A DNA stretch of 64,000 bases from Runella rosea (GTDB taxonomy: Bacteria; Bacteroidota; Bacteroidia; Cytophagales; Spirosomataceae), in contig NZ_CP030850.1 of the NCBI RefSeq assembly GCF_003325355.1, positions 3,348,001 to 3,412,000 on the forward strand. The letters are read 5' to 3'. The stretch's first letter is position 1, and the number at the start of each line of letters is the position of its first letter. The notes under the pieces are model-generated. The model had not been told where the DNA came from. It searched no databases and saw only the letters and a program-made list of their open reading frames with translations. Made by a program: the position numbers and the translations under genes. Below, one piece after another: positions 1 to 7,268 of the stretch.

Positions 1-662
1 TTCTCCCGAATAAGTTTTTGATTGCCTGCGTCTGTCAAAAGTGAAGTAAGGCCTTGCTCAATACGCTCCCGCAGAGAATCTGCTTGATTGGGGATCGATT
101 GTTGGCCAAAAACCACCTCGCTTCCATCGCTTAATAAGGCTTTAACTTCCACTAAATGGTCGCGGGTAGCGCCCCAACTGATGGAGTGTAGCCCGCATGA
201 GTTATTACCAATCATCCCACCAATCATGGCACGGTTAGCAGTAGACGTTTCGGGTCCGAACATCAAACCGTAGGGCTTCAAGACCACATTGAGGTCGTCA
301 CGAATCACACCCGGCTGCACGCGCACCCAGCGTTCGTCCGCATTTATTTCGAGGATTTTGTCAAAGTATTTAGAAATATCCACCACAATTCCCTCACCTA
401 CCACTTGGCCCGCAAGGGAAGTTCCCGCCGCGCGCGGAATCAGCGTGAGGCCATGCTCGACGGCAAACAAAATGAGTTTTTGAATATCACTGATTGTTTT
501 CGGTAAGGCTACCGCCAGCGGTGTTTCCTGATATACAGAAGCATCGGTTGAGTACAACCGCCGAATGGCTTGGTGGGTAACCGAATTGTCAAAATAGAAT
601 TCTCCCTCAAAATCAAGGGTTAATTGTTGAAAAGGAAGTTGAGTAGGTGTAGCGTAAAACAT
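1..662 (-). CDS. FAD-linked oxidase (glycolate/D-lactate dehydrogenase type), N-terminal part, cut by window edge
   Basis: The frame is open from an ATG at 660-662 to the left window edge, about 220 codons, so only the N-terminus is seen. It reads as an FAD-binding domain of the VAO/PCMH type. It has the stretch IPRAAGTSLAGQVVG, then GPETSTANRAMIGGMIGNNS near residues 155-175, which form the FAD-binding loop. The protein is very close to the N-terminus of the complete FAD/Fe-S oxidase at 50811-53738 (same order of motifs, long identical runs), so the missing part probably carries [4Fe-4S] and CCG domains. Such enzymes oxidise 2-hydroxy acids (lactate, glycolate or 2-hydroxyglutarate). The substrate cannot be told here. 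A minus-strand promoter element lies at 681-688. Confidence 0.88.
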   Translation of the reverse strand, partial: MFYATPTQLPFQQLTLDFEGEFYFDNSVTHQAIRRLYSTDASVYQETPLAVALPKTISDIQKLILFAVEHGLTLIPRAAGTSLAGQVVGEGIVVDISKYFDKILEINADERWVRVQPGVIRDDLNVVLKPYGLMFGPETSTANRAMIGGMIGNNSCGLHSISWGATRDHLVEVKALLSDGSEVVFGQQSIPNQADSLRERIEQGLTSLLTDAGNQKLIRE

Positions 663-680
663 TGGGACGAATCATTTGTG

Positions 681-688
681 CAAATGTA
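681..688 (-). promoter_or_regulatory. -7 element (TACATTTG) of the FAD oxidase promoter
   Basis: On the minus strand 688-681 reads TACATTTG, an exact match to the Bacteroidota -7 consensus TAnnTTTG. Transcription would start about 674, leaving a leader of roughly a dozen bases before the ATG at 662. No good -33 TTG lies at the usual distance. Confidence 0.55.
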
Positions 689-708
689 ATTTAAAATCAG
701 ATTGGGCG

Positions 709-716
709 TACCTTTG
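709..716 (+). promoter_or_regulatory. -7 element (TACCTTTG) upstream of prmA
   Basis: Exact match to TAnnTTTG on the plus strand, back to back with the minus-strand element at 681-688, so this 86-base region between the divergent genes holds both promoters. A start near 723 would leave a leader of about 68 bases before the ATG at 791. Confidence 0.5.
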
Positions 717-790
717 TCTCCCTTTACGGATAAACATTCAACCTCTGGGTGTACCTTAAATTATTTACCAAAAACAAGAATTTTACAAAA

Positions 791-1624
791 ATGCCTGCTA
801 CTTATATTGAAACACGCTTAACGCTCAATCCAGACTATAACGACATTTTAATGGCTGAATTGGCTGAGATTGGCTACGAATCTTTTGTCGAGTCCAACGA
901 CGGTATCTCGGCGTATATTCCCGACACCAGCTTTGACTTAGACGCTCTCCAGCAAATCGTTGAGCGGTATCAATCCATGACGGCCATTACGTTTGAATCC
1001 CAACAACTCGAAACCAAAAACTGGAACGAAGAATGGGAGCGCAATTATCAGCCGATTGAGGTGGCGGGCAGAATTCGGGTACGTGCTTCTTATCACACGC
1101 CCGACCCCGCGTTTGAGTACGACATCGTAATTGACCCCAAAATGTCGTTTGGAACGGGGCATCACGAAACCACTACGCTGGTGATGGAACAGCAACTTTT
1201 GCTCGACCATCAAAAAAAATCGGTGTTGGACGTGGGAAGTGGCACGGGAATTTTAGCCATTCTGGCCGAGAAACTCAGCGCTAACCGACTCACTGCCTTT
1301 GACATTGAAGAATGGGCCTACCTCAATGCCGTAGAAAATGCCGCCATGAATGGCTGCACGCACATCCATGTTTTTCAGGGAACGATTGCCGATTGCCCCA
1401 CCGCTACGTATGATATTGTACTGGCCAACATCAACCGAAATATTCTGTTGCAGGAAATTCCTACCTATACAGAATTTTTGGTCAATGGCGGAACGCTGAT
1501 GGTCAGCGGGTTTTATGAATTTGACATTGCCGATATTGTTCAAAAAGCCGAAGAAGTAAGTCTTCGATTAGTAGCCCAAAAAACCCTCAATCAATGGGCG
1601 GTTTTAAGATTTGAAAAACCATGA
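791..1624 (+). CDS. prmA: Ribosomal protein L11 methyltransferase PrmA
   Basis: A 277-residue SAM-dependent methyltransferase that trimethylates lysines and the N-terminus of ribosomal protein L11. The sequence shows the PrmA signature PKMSFGTGHHETT near residue 117, followed by the SAM motif I DVGSGTGILA and the substrate-side motif LANINRNIL. The N-terminal ~90 residues form the L11-recognition part. The frame is open back to an ATG at 749, but the ATG at 791 (MPATYIETRL) gives the usual family length and drops a lysine-rich leader unlike the family. The stop overlaps the next gene by 4 bases (ATGA), so the two are probably cotranscribed and translationally coupled. Confidence 0.93.
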   Translation: MPATYIETRLTLNPDYNDILMAELAEIGYESFVESNDGISAYIPDTSFDLDALQQIVERYQSMTAITFESQQLETKNWNEEWERNYQPIEVAGRIRVRASYHTPDPAFEYDIVIDPKMSFGTGHHETTTLVMEQQLLLDHQKKSVLDVGSGTGILAILAEKLSANRLTAFDIEEWAYLNAVENAAMNGCTHIHVFQGTIADCPTATYDIVLANINRNILLQEIPTYTEFLVNGGTLMVSGFYEFDIADIVQKAEEVSLRLVAQKTLNQWAVLRFEKP

Positions 1625-2439
1625 AAATAAGCATTTTAGGATGCGGCTGGCTGGGTCTTCCGCTGGCCGCACAACTTGCCCGAGAAGGGCACACCGTAAA
1701 AGGAAGCACGACGAGTGTCGAAAAATTGGCCGTTTTGCGCGCCCTTGAGATTGAACCCCTATGGCTCCAACTTACGCCAGAACCCAAAGGTATTGGCTGG
1801 GATTATTTGATGGATTGCGACGTGCTGGTTGTCAACATTCCTCCACGACTGGAGCGTGCAGGGCCAGATTTTCACACGGCCCAAATACGCCATTTGATAG
1901 AGTTGGTAAAAGATAGCCCCGCCCAAAGGGTCATTTATATCAGTTCAACCTCCGTTTATCCTGAGCTCAACCGGGAAGTAAAGGAAGAAGATGTGGTTTA
2001 TCCCAGTCAATCAGCCGCTCCCACGTTGGCCGAAGCAGAACTATTGATTCAATCATTGCCCCAAGCATGGCTTATATTACGTTGCGGCGGCTTGATGGGG
2101 TACGAACGCATCCCCGCAAAATATGTTTCAGGTAAAAAAAACATTACTACTGGCGAAGTTCCCGTCAATTATATCCACCGCGACGATGTCATCGGAGTCA
2201 TCAAGGCATTTTTACAAAACCCGTCGGTATGGAATGAAACTTACAATGTAGTGGCACCAATGCACCCTACCCGTCGAGAAGTATACCTTGCGAGTTGTGC
2301 TCCTTTTGGCTATCAGCCCCCCACGTTTAGTACTGCCGAAATCAATCCATTTAAAATTGTCTCCTCTCAAAAATTACTGGATAAACTCAACTATCCATTT
2401 CTGTATTCTAACCCCCTCCAATTTCTGTATCAGCTGTAG
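1621..2439 (+). CDS. NAD(P)-binding epimerase/dehydratase-like protein (YeeZ type SDR)
   Basis: A 272-residue Rossmann-fold protein. It opens with the dinucleotide-binding loop GCGWLGLPLA at residues 7-16 and carries RVIYISSTSVYPE near residue 105, as in extended SDR proteins of the YeeZ type. The canonical YxxxK catalytic pair is not obvious, so the enzymatic activity is uncertain. A C-terminal segment with VNYIHRDDV resembles the late part of nucleoside-sugar epimerases. It starts inside the prmA stop codon and ends before an AT-rich gap. Substrate unknown. Confidence 0.8.
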   Translation: MKISILGCGWLGLPLAAQLAREGHTVKGSTTSVEKLAVLRALEIEPLWLQLTPEPKGIGWDYLMDCDVLVVNIPPRLERAGPDFHTAQIRHLIELVKDSPAQRVIYISSTSVYPELNREVKEEDVVYPSQSAAPTLAEAELLIQSLPQAWLILRCGGLMGYERIPAKYVSGKKNITTGEVPVNYIHRDDVIGVIKAFLQNPSVWNETYNVVAPMHPTRREVYLASCAPFGYQPPTFSTAEINPFKIVSSQKLLDKLNYPFLYSNPLQFLYQL

Positions 2440-2493
2440 ATTTTTGTTTAATTAACCATCAACAAAAGTCAAACACTTATTTTTATTTCAATT

Positions 2494-2528
2494 TTGTTTA
2501 ACGTTAATTGTCATACGTTAAACAAGTA
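2494..2528. promoter_or_regulatory. 11-bp perfect inverted repeat, operator-like, upstream of the sigma factor gene
   Basis: In the AT-rich gap 2440-2744, TTGTTTAACGT (2494-2504) and ACGTTAAACAA (2515-2525) form a perfect inverted repeat around a 10-base loop. Further TGTTTAA boxes lie near 2445 and 2684. The stretch 2504-2528 matches 50579-50603 at 22 of 25 positions (see findings). A TAnnnTTTG-like -7 sequence sits at 2645-2653, so the repeat lies about 120-150 bases upstream of that promoter. Apart from this the gap shows nothing recognisable. Confidence 0.5.
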
Positions 2529-2744
2529 TATTTTTTTGAACTTTTTAAAGACAAAAGCTCAAAATTGACCTAAAAATAATACTATAATATTACTAAACCA
2601 ATACAAAATCACTCATTTTAGTCCAAAAAACTGATGACTAAATTTAATATTTGCAGATTTATTTAAAATTAATTTGGAAGTTTGTTTAATGTTTTACTAA
2701 ATTTGTTCAACAAACCGAAACCAAAACATTCAAATAAGCCCACA

Positions 2745-3257
2745 ATGACAGCTATCGAGTTCACTTACCACATCGCTAAAGTGTCAAAGTCACTGAAGCC
2801 CTTTGCGATGCGTTTAACAAAAGACAGCGAAGATGCTAACGATTTGTTGCAGGATACGCTGTTGAAGGCTTTTACTAATCGTGACAAATACGCCGACGGC
2901 ACAAACCTCAAGGCATGGTTGTATACAATCATGAAAAACACCTTCATCACCAACTACCAGCGTATGGTGCGGAAGAATACCTTTATCGACACAAGCGACA
3001 ACTTACACTACATCAATTCTTTTGAAAACAGTACCGAGAACGAAGCCGCTGGTAAGTTTGCCATGGACGATATCAACAAAGCCGTTAATTCACTAGAGGA
3101 AGCCTATCGTACCCCTTTTATGATGTACTATCGGGGGTTCAAATACCACGAAATTGCTGACCGCTTGCGCATTCCCATCGGAACGGTTAAAAATAGAATT
3201 CACATTGCGCGGAAAGAGCTCAAAGACAAGCTATACGTCTATGCGCATCCATTTTGA
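2745..3257 (+). CDS. ECF-type RNA polymerase sigma factor (sigma-70 family)
   Basis: A small sigma-70 family protein of 170 residues from the ATG at 2745. Region 2 is seen in DANDLLQDTLLKAFTNRDKY followed by LKAWLYTIMKN, and region 4 in GFKYHEIADRLRIPIGTVKN near the C-terminus. It lacks regions 1 and 3, as ECF sigmas do. The frame is open further up to a TTG at 2682 that would add 21 residues rich in Lys and Asn. I prefer the ATG. No anti-sigma gene is next to it: the neighbour is convergent murB. The gap upstream is rich in TGTTTAA boxes, which points to control by a DNA-binding repressor. Which genes it serves cannot be told from the window. Confidence 0.88.
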   Translation: MTAIEFTYHIAKVSKSLKPFAMRLTKDSEDANDLLQDTLLKAFTNRDKYADGTNLKAWLYTIMKNTFITNYQRMVRKNTFIDTSDNLHYINSFENSTENEAAGKFAMDDINKAVNSLEEAYRTPFMMYYRGFKYHEIADRLRIPIGTVKNRIHIARKELKDKLYVYAHPF

Positions 3258-3337
3258 GTAGGGATAATGAGACATTGGCGGCTTAGCTATCTTAACCGAT
3301 AAAGCGAAGCTGCCAGTTTAAAAAGAGGAAGGTTTCG

Positions 3338-3368
3338 AAAAGTTGATCGGTGTCCGGTCAACTTTTTT
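3338..3368. terminator. Bidirectional terminator between sigma factor gene and murB
   Basis: Arms 3338-3350 and 3354-3366 pair over 13 bases with one G-T wobble around a TGT loop. The stem is flanked by an A tract on one side and T6 on the other, so it can end both the plus-strand sigma transcript and the minus-strand murB transcript. A weaker hairpin (TGGCGGCTT with AAGCTGCCA) lies at 3276-3315. Confidence 0.75.
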
Positions 3369-3371
3369 GTT

Positions 3372-4391
3372 TTAGATAAAATTGACTTCGGTATGCAGAC
3401 GAATTCCGAATTGCTCTTCAACGGAAGACTGAATTTTCTCAGCTAACTGCTTGATTTCAGTCCCTTTACCACCACCATAATTGACCAACACAAGCGCCTG
3501 ACGGGCGTGCACCCCAATGCTTCCGAAGCGTTTACCTTTCCAGCCACATTGTTCAATCAACCATCCAGCGGGCACTTTTACGACCTCATTATTGATAACG
3601 TAGCCTGGTATTTCAGGATACATCAATTTCAGGTGCTCGTATTGCATCACCGAAATTTCGGGGTTCTTGAAGAAACTGCCCGCGTTACCAATTTCGACGG
3701 GGTCAGGCAATTTGCTACGTCTGATCTTAATGACGGCGTCGCTGATAGCCTTGATATTCAACTCTTTGACGCCCATTTGATCGAGCGTTTTTTGAATATC
3801 GCCGTACGAAACATGAAATACGGGTGTTTTTTGCAACTTGAACTGAACATTGCAAATAATGTACTCCCCCTTCAATTCATTTTTGAACACGCTATCGCGG
3901 TAGCCAAAACGACATTCTTCATTGGTAAAAACCCGTTTTTGACCCGTAAGAATATGGACGGCTTCGAGTCGTTCGAAAGTATCTTTGATTTCGACGCCAT
4001 ATGCCCCGATATTTTGCATGGGAGCGGCTCCGACGGTGCCAGGGATAAGAGAAAGATTTTCAAGACCTGCCAATCCTCGTTCTACGCAGTAAAGCACAAA
4101 TTCGTGCCAATTTTCGCCAGCACCCACCCGCACCCACACATTTTCCTGATCTTCTTTGACCGTCCGAATGCCCTTGATATTGATTTTGACCACCAGCCCG
4201 TTAAAATCCTGCGTGAGAAGAAGATTACTGCCGCCGCCCAAAATAAGTTTTGGCAACGTCTGCACGTCAGGAAGCTGGAGTAATGTCTGAATGTCTTCGT
4301 CATTATCCACTTCTACCAAATAGCGAGCCGTAGCATCTATGCCGAAGGTATTGTATGATTTAAGAGAAACGTTGCTTTGAATGGTAAGCAT
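3372..4391 (-). CDS. murB: UDP-N-acetylmuramate dehydrogenase MurB
   Basis: A 339-residue FAD enzyme that reduces UDP-GlcNAc-enolpyruvate to UDP-MurNAc in peptidoglycan precursor synthesis. Visible signatures are LILGGGSNLLL near residue 49 (FAD binding), SLIPGTVGAAPMQNIGAYG near 115, FGYRDSVFK with the family Tyr/Arg, and NAGSFFKNP, whose Ser is the proton donor. The C-terminal TEVNFI carries the late Glu. The layout is that of the longer MurB type found in E. coli. It starts 46 bases after the methyltransferase gene upstream on the same strand, so the two probably share a transcript, and ends at the terminator at 3338-3368. Confidence 0.95.
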   Translation of the reverse strand: MLTIQSNVSLKSYNTFGIDATARYLVEVDNDEDIQTLLQLPDVQTLPKLILGGGSNLLLTQDFNGLVVKINIKGIRTVKEDQENVWVRVGAGENWHEFVLYCVERGLAGLENLSLIPGTVGAAPMQNIGAYGVEIKDTFERLEAVHILTGQKRVFTNEECRFGYRDSVFKNELKGEYIICNVQFKLQKTPVFHVSYGDIQKTLDQMGVKELNIKAISDAVIKIRRSKLPDPVEIGNAGSFFKNPEISVMQYEHLKLMYPEIPGYVINNEVVKVPAGWLIEQCGWKGKRFGSIGVHARQALVLVNYGGGKGTEIKQLAEKIQSSVEEQFGIRLHTEVNFI

Positions 4392-4437
4392 TTTACCGTA
4401 GTAGATTCTGGTGCAAAGAACGTAAAAAATGGTTGTT

Positions 4438-5634
4438 TCACAAAGGTTTCGTCAAACAAGCCATGTAAAACCCGTCGAATCCATCACGCGCTGGTGAGGT
4501 TCGGGCTTCTTCCAAAAGCTGCCATTTTGCGCCCTGCTCGGCCAAAAAACGCTTCACCTGGTCTTCACTTTCCGACGGCAAAATGCTGCACGTAGCATAC
4601 ACCAACTTCCCGCCAGGTTTCACCATTTGCGAATAATTGGTCAGGATTTCGTACTGTGTTTGGCGAATTTGGGTCAAAAAATTGGGTTTCATTTTCCACT
4701 TAGAATCGGGATTTCGACGCAAAACGCCCAATCCCGAGCAGGGCACATCCAACAACACGCGGTCGGCGGTATCGCGGAGGCGTTTGATGGTTTTAGGTTC
4801 AATGACGCGCGTTTCTACGTTGCTGACCCCGTTCCGTCGCGCTCGACGGCGCAACTCTTCCAGTTTCCAACCTTCTACATCCATCGCAATGAGTCGCCCC
4901 TGATTGTGCATCAATGCCGCCAAATGTAGGGTTTTGCCACCCGCGCCCGCGCAAGCATCAATGACGCGCATCCCCGGATGAACATCCAACATGGGCGCAA
5001 TGCGCTGCGAACCAGCATCTTGCACTTCAAACTGTCCATTTTGGAAATAATCGGTTTGAAAGACGTTCTTTTTCTCCTTCAACTTCAACGCATCGGGCAA
5101 CCCAGAAAGGATTTCGGTAAAAATCTCTTTGCTGGCCAGCGCCTCCTTCAATTCTGTCGCCGTGGTTTTGAGGGTATTGGCTCTCAGCACCACGGGCGCC
5201 GTTTGATTCAGCGCGTGCAGTTCATCCTCCCAGGCCGTGCCCAATTCGGCCGCGCCGATTTCATCCAGCCAATCGGGAATCGACTCCCGAATTTTACGGC
5301 TTTTTTTGGCTTCTTCATAAGCTTGACGGATGGCCGCGGGCTTGATGTGCGCAAATTCCGTCCACGGAGGCAGTTCGTTGCCTTTCAGCAGTTGCCACGC
5401 CGCAAAAAAGTCCAGATACGAAGGGTTCCCCAAGTGCCCCGTGACAAAGTCCAGCATTCGCCACCAGCGGACAATCTCATAGGTATTTTCGGCAATAAAG
5501 CCCCGGTCGCGCGCGCCCCATTTGCGGTTGGATTTGAGCACCTGCTCAATTACTTTATCGGCCTGACGCCCTTTTTCGAATATTTCGGTCAGCGAAAAAA
5601 CGATCGCCTCCACTAAAACGCGGTGGTATTTCAT
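4438..5634 (-). CDS. RsmB/NOP2-family rRNA cytosine-C5 methyltransferase
   Basis: A 398-residue class I SAM-dependent RNA m5C methyltransferase. The SAM motif DACAGAGGKTLHLAALM is near residue 227. Both cysteines of the mechanism are present: VLLDVPCSGLGVLRRNPDSK (motif IV) and YATCSILPSE (motif VI, the nucleophile). The N-terminal ~140 residues are helical and could be the NusB-like or RNA-binding part. The target is probably 16S rRNA (RsmB position), but NOP2-type enzymes are hard to separate by eye. First gene of a likely two-gene unit with murB. Confidence 0.88.
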   Translation of the reverse strand: MKYHRVLVEAIVFSLTEIFEKGRQADKVIEQVLKSNRKWGARDRGFIAENTYEIVRWWRMLDFVTGHLGNPSYLDFFAAWQLLKGNELPPWTEFAHIKPAAIRQAYEEAKKSRKIRESIPDWLDEIGAAELGTAWEDELHALNQTAPVVLRANTLKTTATELKEALASKEIFTEILSGLPDALKLKEKKNVFQTDYFQNGQFEVQDAGSQRIAPMLDVHPGMRVIDACAGAGGKTLHLAALMHNQGRLIAMDVEGWKLEELRRRARRNGVSNVETRVIEPKTIKRLRDTADRVLLDVPCSGLGVLRRNPDSKWKMKPNFLTQIRQTQYEILTNYSQMVKPGGKLVYATCSILPSESEDQVKRFLAEQGAKWQLLEEARTSPARDGFDGFYMACLTKPL

Positions 5635-5939
5635 GAAATTTGAATCAAAATATGCCCATTGCCGGCAACACAGTCTTTACCGAACACCATTTAGAAGGAA
5701 GTCAGTTCCTTTGCCCTTGATAAAAGGCATAAATGGATACTCGATTTGTTTTGGACTATGCTCCCAAAAGCCTTCCGCTAAGGTATCTTAATGCCATAGG
5801 ATAAAAAAACACTAATCTCTTTGGGAATGCAGATGCTTTTTGATAAGCTTGTGGGGGGGGAGATGCGGGAAAACTACCTGTAACTGATGGTTATTGCCTT
5901 ACCTTGGGTGCAGTTATTAAAAAGAACAAACAAAATATC
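5635..5939. other. Intergenic gap with a G8 tract
   Basis: About 300 bases between the divergent methyltransferase and lipoprotein genes. The only striking item is a run of eight G at 5853-5860. An ATG at 5833 opens a short frame that passes through the G run and stops at 5881-5883. One extra G would join this frame to the lipoprotein frame. No clear promoter or RNA was seen. Confidence 0.4.
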
Positions 5940-6563
5940 GTGAAATACCTACTTTTTATAACTCTTACTTTTGTTTCATGCAACAGTTATAACGAACGGG
6001 AAATACAGTTAAATGCAAAAAGTATTGTTGAAAATTTAGACGAATCTATTTTAACCAAATTTTGCGATTGGAGCGTTACACCACGTGGTAACGAAATTTG
6101 GCATTTTAAAGATTTCAGCATCTTTTACAACCCAAACTTAAAGGATTCTATTTGGTTTAGAGTTTTACAAATCCATAAATTTGAAAAAGATTTTCCGATA
6201 TCTATCAGTTTCAAAACTGACACTTCAGAATGGTCAAATTATGACTTTATACAAACAAAATCTGAATATTTAATTTCCAAAACCAACTCCAATGCAGAAA
6301 AGCTAAAAATTGCTACTGATTCTCTATTCACATTAAGAAATCCTTTTGAGGAGATAAAATCATTATCAACAATCAAAAATAAGTACGGAATAATAATGAT
6401 TGATAATCATTGCGAGATGAATAACATCGTATTTTATCTTACACCAAAACATATCTTGATCTATTATCAAAAAGGTCATTTATTAAAAGAAACAACAGGA
6501 ATACACATATTTAACAACAATTGGGTTTTAAAAAAACTTGAAAAGCCAATTGATTTTTCCTAA
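5940..6563 (+). CDS. AT-rich hypothetical lipoprotein
   Basis: I do not recognise the family. The product starts with a short lipoprotein signal, KYLLFITLTFVSC, with the lipobox Cys at residue 14 if translation begins at the GTG at 5940. The alternative TTG at 5904 adds 12 residues. There is no ATG in this frame before the signal. The mature part (about 190 residues) is soluble, rich in Lys, Asn, Ile and Ser, and has no motif that I know. The gene is visibly more AT-rich than its neighbours and lies between a G8 tract and a pair of palindromic repeats, which suggests recent gain or decay. It is probably attached to a periplasm-facing membrane surface. Confidence 0.6.
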   Translation: MKYLLFITLTFVSCNSYNEREIQLNAKSIVENLDESILTKFCDWSVTPRGNEIWHFKDFSIFYNPNLKDSIWFRVLQIHKFEKDFPISISFKTDTSEWSNYDFIQTKSEYLISKTNSNAEKLKIATDSLFTLRNPFEEIKSLSTIKNKYGIIMIDNHCEMNNIVFYLTPKHILIYYQKGHLLKETTGIHIFNNNWVLKKLEKPIDFS

Positions 6564-6586
6564 GATTTTTAACAATATCCCAGCTA

Positions 6587-6647
6587 TTCGGAGTGTTTCA
6601 CACTCCGAACCAAAATAAACAGCGCATTTTCAACACGGTAAGCACCC
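6587..6647. repeat. Palindromic repeat unit, copy 1
   Basis: The unit opens with TTCGGAGTGT (6587-6596), TTC, ACACTCCGAA (6600-6609), a perfect 10-bp hairpin. It continues to CAACACGGTAAG at 6631-6642. A diverged copy follows at 6691-6754, 104 bases on. It looks like a REP/MITE-like intergenic repeat. Confidence 0.7.
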
Positions 6648-6690
6648 AAATACATACCACCCAAATCCGCCCAACAAAGCCCCCAAGTTG

Positions 6691-6754
6691 TTCGGAGTGT
6701 TCCGCACTTCGAACCAAGAATAAATGAGAGTGTTTGCAACACGGTAAGTGCCCC
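6691..6754. repeat. Palindromic repeat unit, copy 2
   Basis: Diverged copy of 6587-6647. The hairpin arms are TTCGGAGTGT and GCACTTCGAA (6704-6713), where both differences keep G-U pairing in RNA, and CAACACGGTAAG recurs at 6737-6748. It sits just after the cytochrome gene's stop (6792) on the minus strand and could end that transcript. Confidence 0.65.
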
Positions 6755-6791
6755 AAAAACAGGCAAGAAATAAAACCTCCAACTCCACAAT

Positions 6792-7187
6792 TTACTTCTC
6801 CAAAGGATACCACTTTACATTGCGTAATGCCTCCCGGCGCGAATAGGCAGTTTGGTTGGGGGCGTAATGTTTGGCGAGATAGTCCAACACCGTTTTTTCG
6901 GTTTCGCCCAAATCCCATAGCTTATGATTGCGCTGCATCCAGCGAATCTTGCTCAACCATTCGTCGCGGGTGAAGCGGTGCTGTAAGATTAGCTTCGGCG
7001 AGTGGCAGCCCGTGCATTGGGCTTTGACAATGGCAAAATGAGGGTCGAGCGCCAAGCCCGTTTCGGCATCCACGCTGTCGGCCAATGCCTGCGTGGACGA
7101 GGGTTTTGTGCCGTATTTCTGTTCCCGCTGCACCGCCGCCACAAATAGGCCAATGGTGCAGATTATTAGCAATAGTTTCTTTATCAT
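6792..7187 (-). CDS. Small monoheme cytochrome c, likely electron acceptor of the sulfite dehydrogenase
   Basis: A 131-residue exported protein with an N-terminal hydrophobic signal (residues 4-18) and one c-type heme motif, CTGCH at residues 58-62. The rest is short and helical. A likely distal Met ligand is WMQRNHK near residue 86. It follows the molybdenum sulfite oxidase gene by 81 bases on the same strand. In SorAB-type enzymes a small cytochrome c takes electrons from the molybdenum subunit, so this is probably the SorB-like partner, acting in the periplasm. The pairing rests on gene order. The family was not identified directly. Confidence 0.82.
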   Translation of the reverse strand: MIKKLLLIICTIGLFVAAVQREQKYGTKPSSTQALADSVDAETGLALDPHFAIVKAQCTGCHSPKLILQHRFTRDEWLSKIRWMQRNHKLWDLGETEKTVLDYLAKHYAPNQTAYSRREALRNVKWYPLEK

Positions 7188-7268
7188 AGAATCGAGTGAG
7201 AGAATGACGAATATAAAATACTTATTTCCGACATTTTTACATTTTTCGGCTTATCATTTTTCGGTTCA

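Noticed and set aside
3507-4283. 258-codon plus-strand open frame opposite murB
   Set aside because: It is the reverse of a well-supported murB with all motifs. The reading has no recognisable domain and is a shadow.
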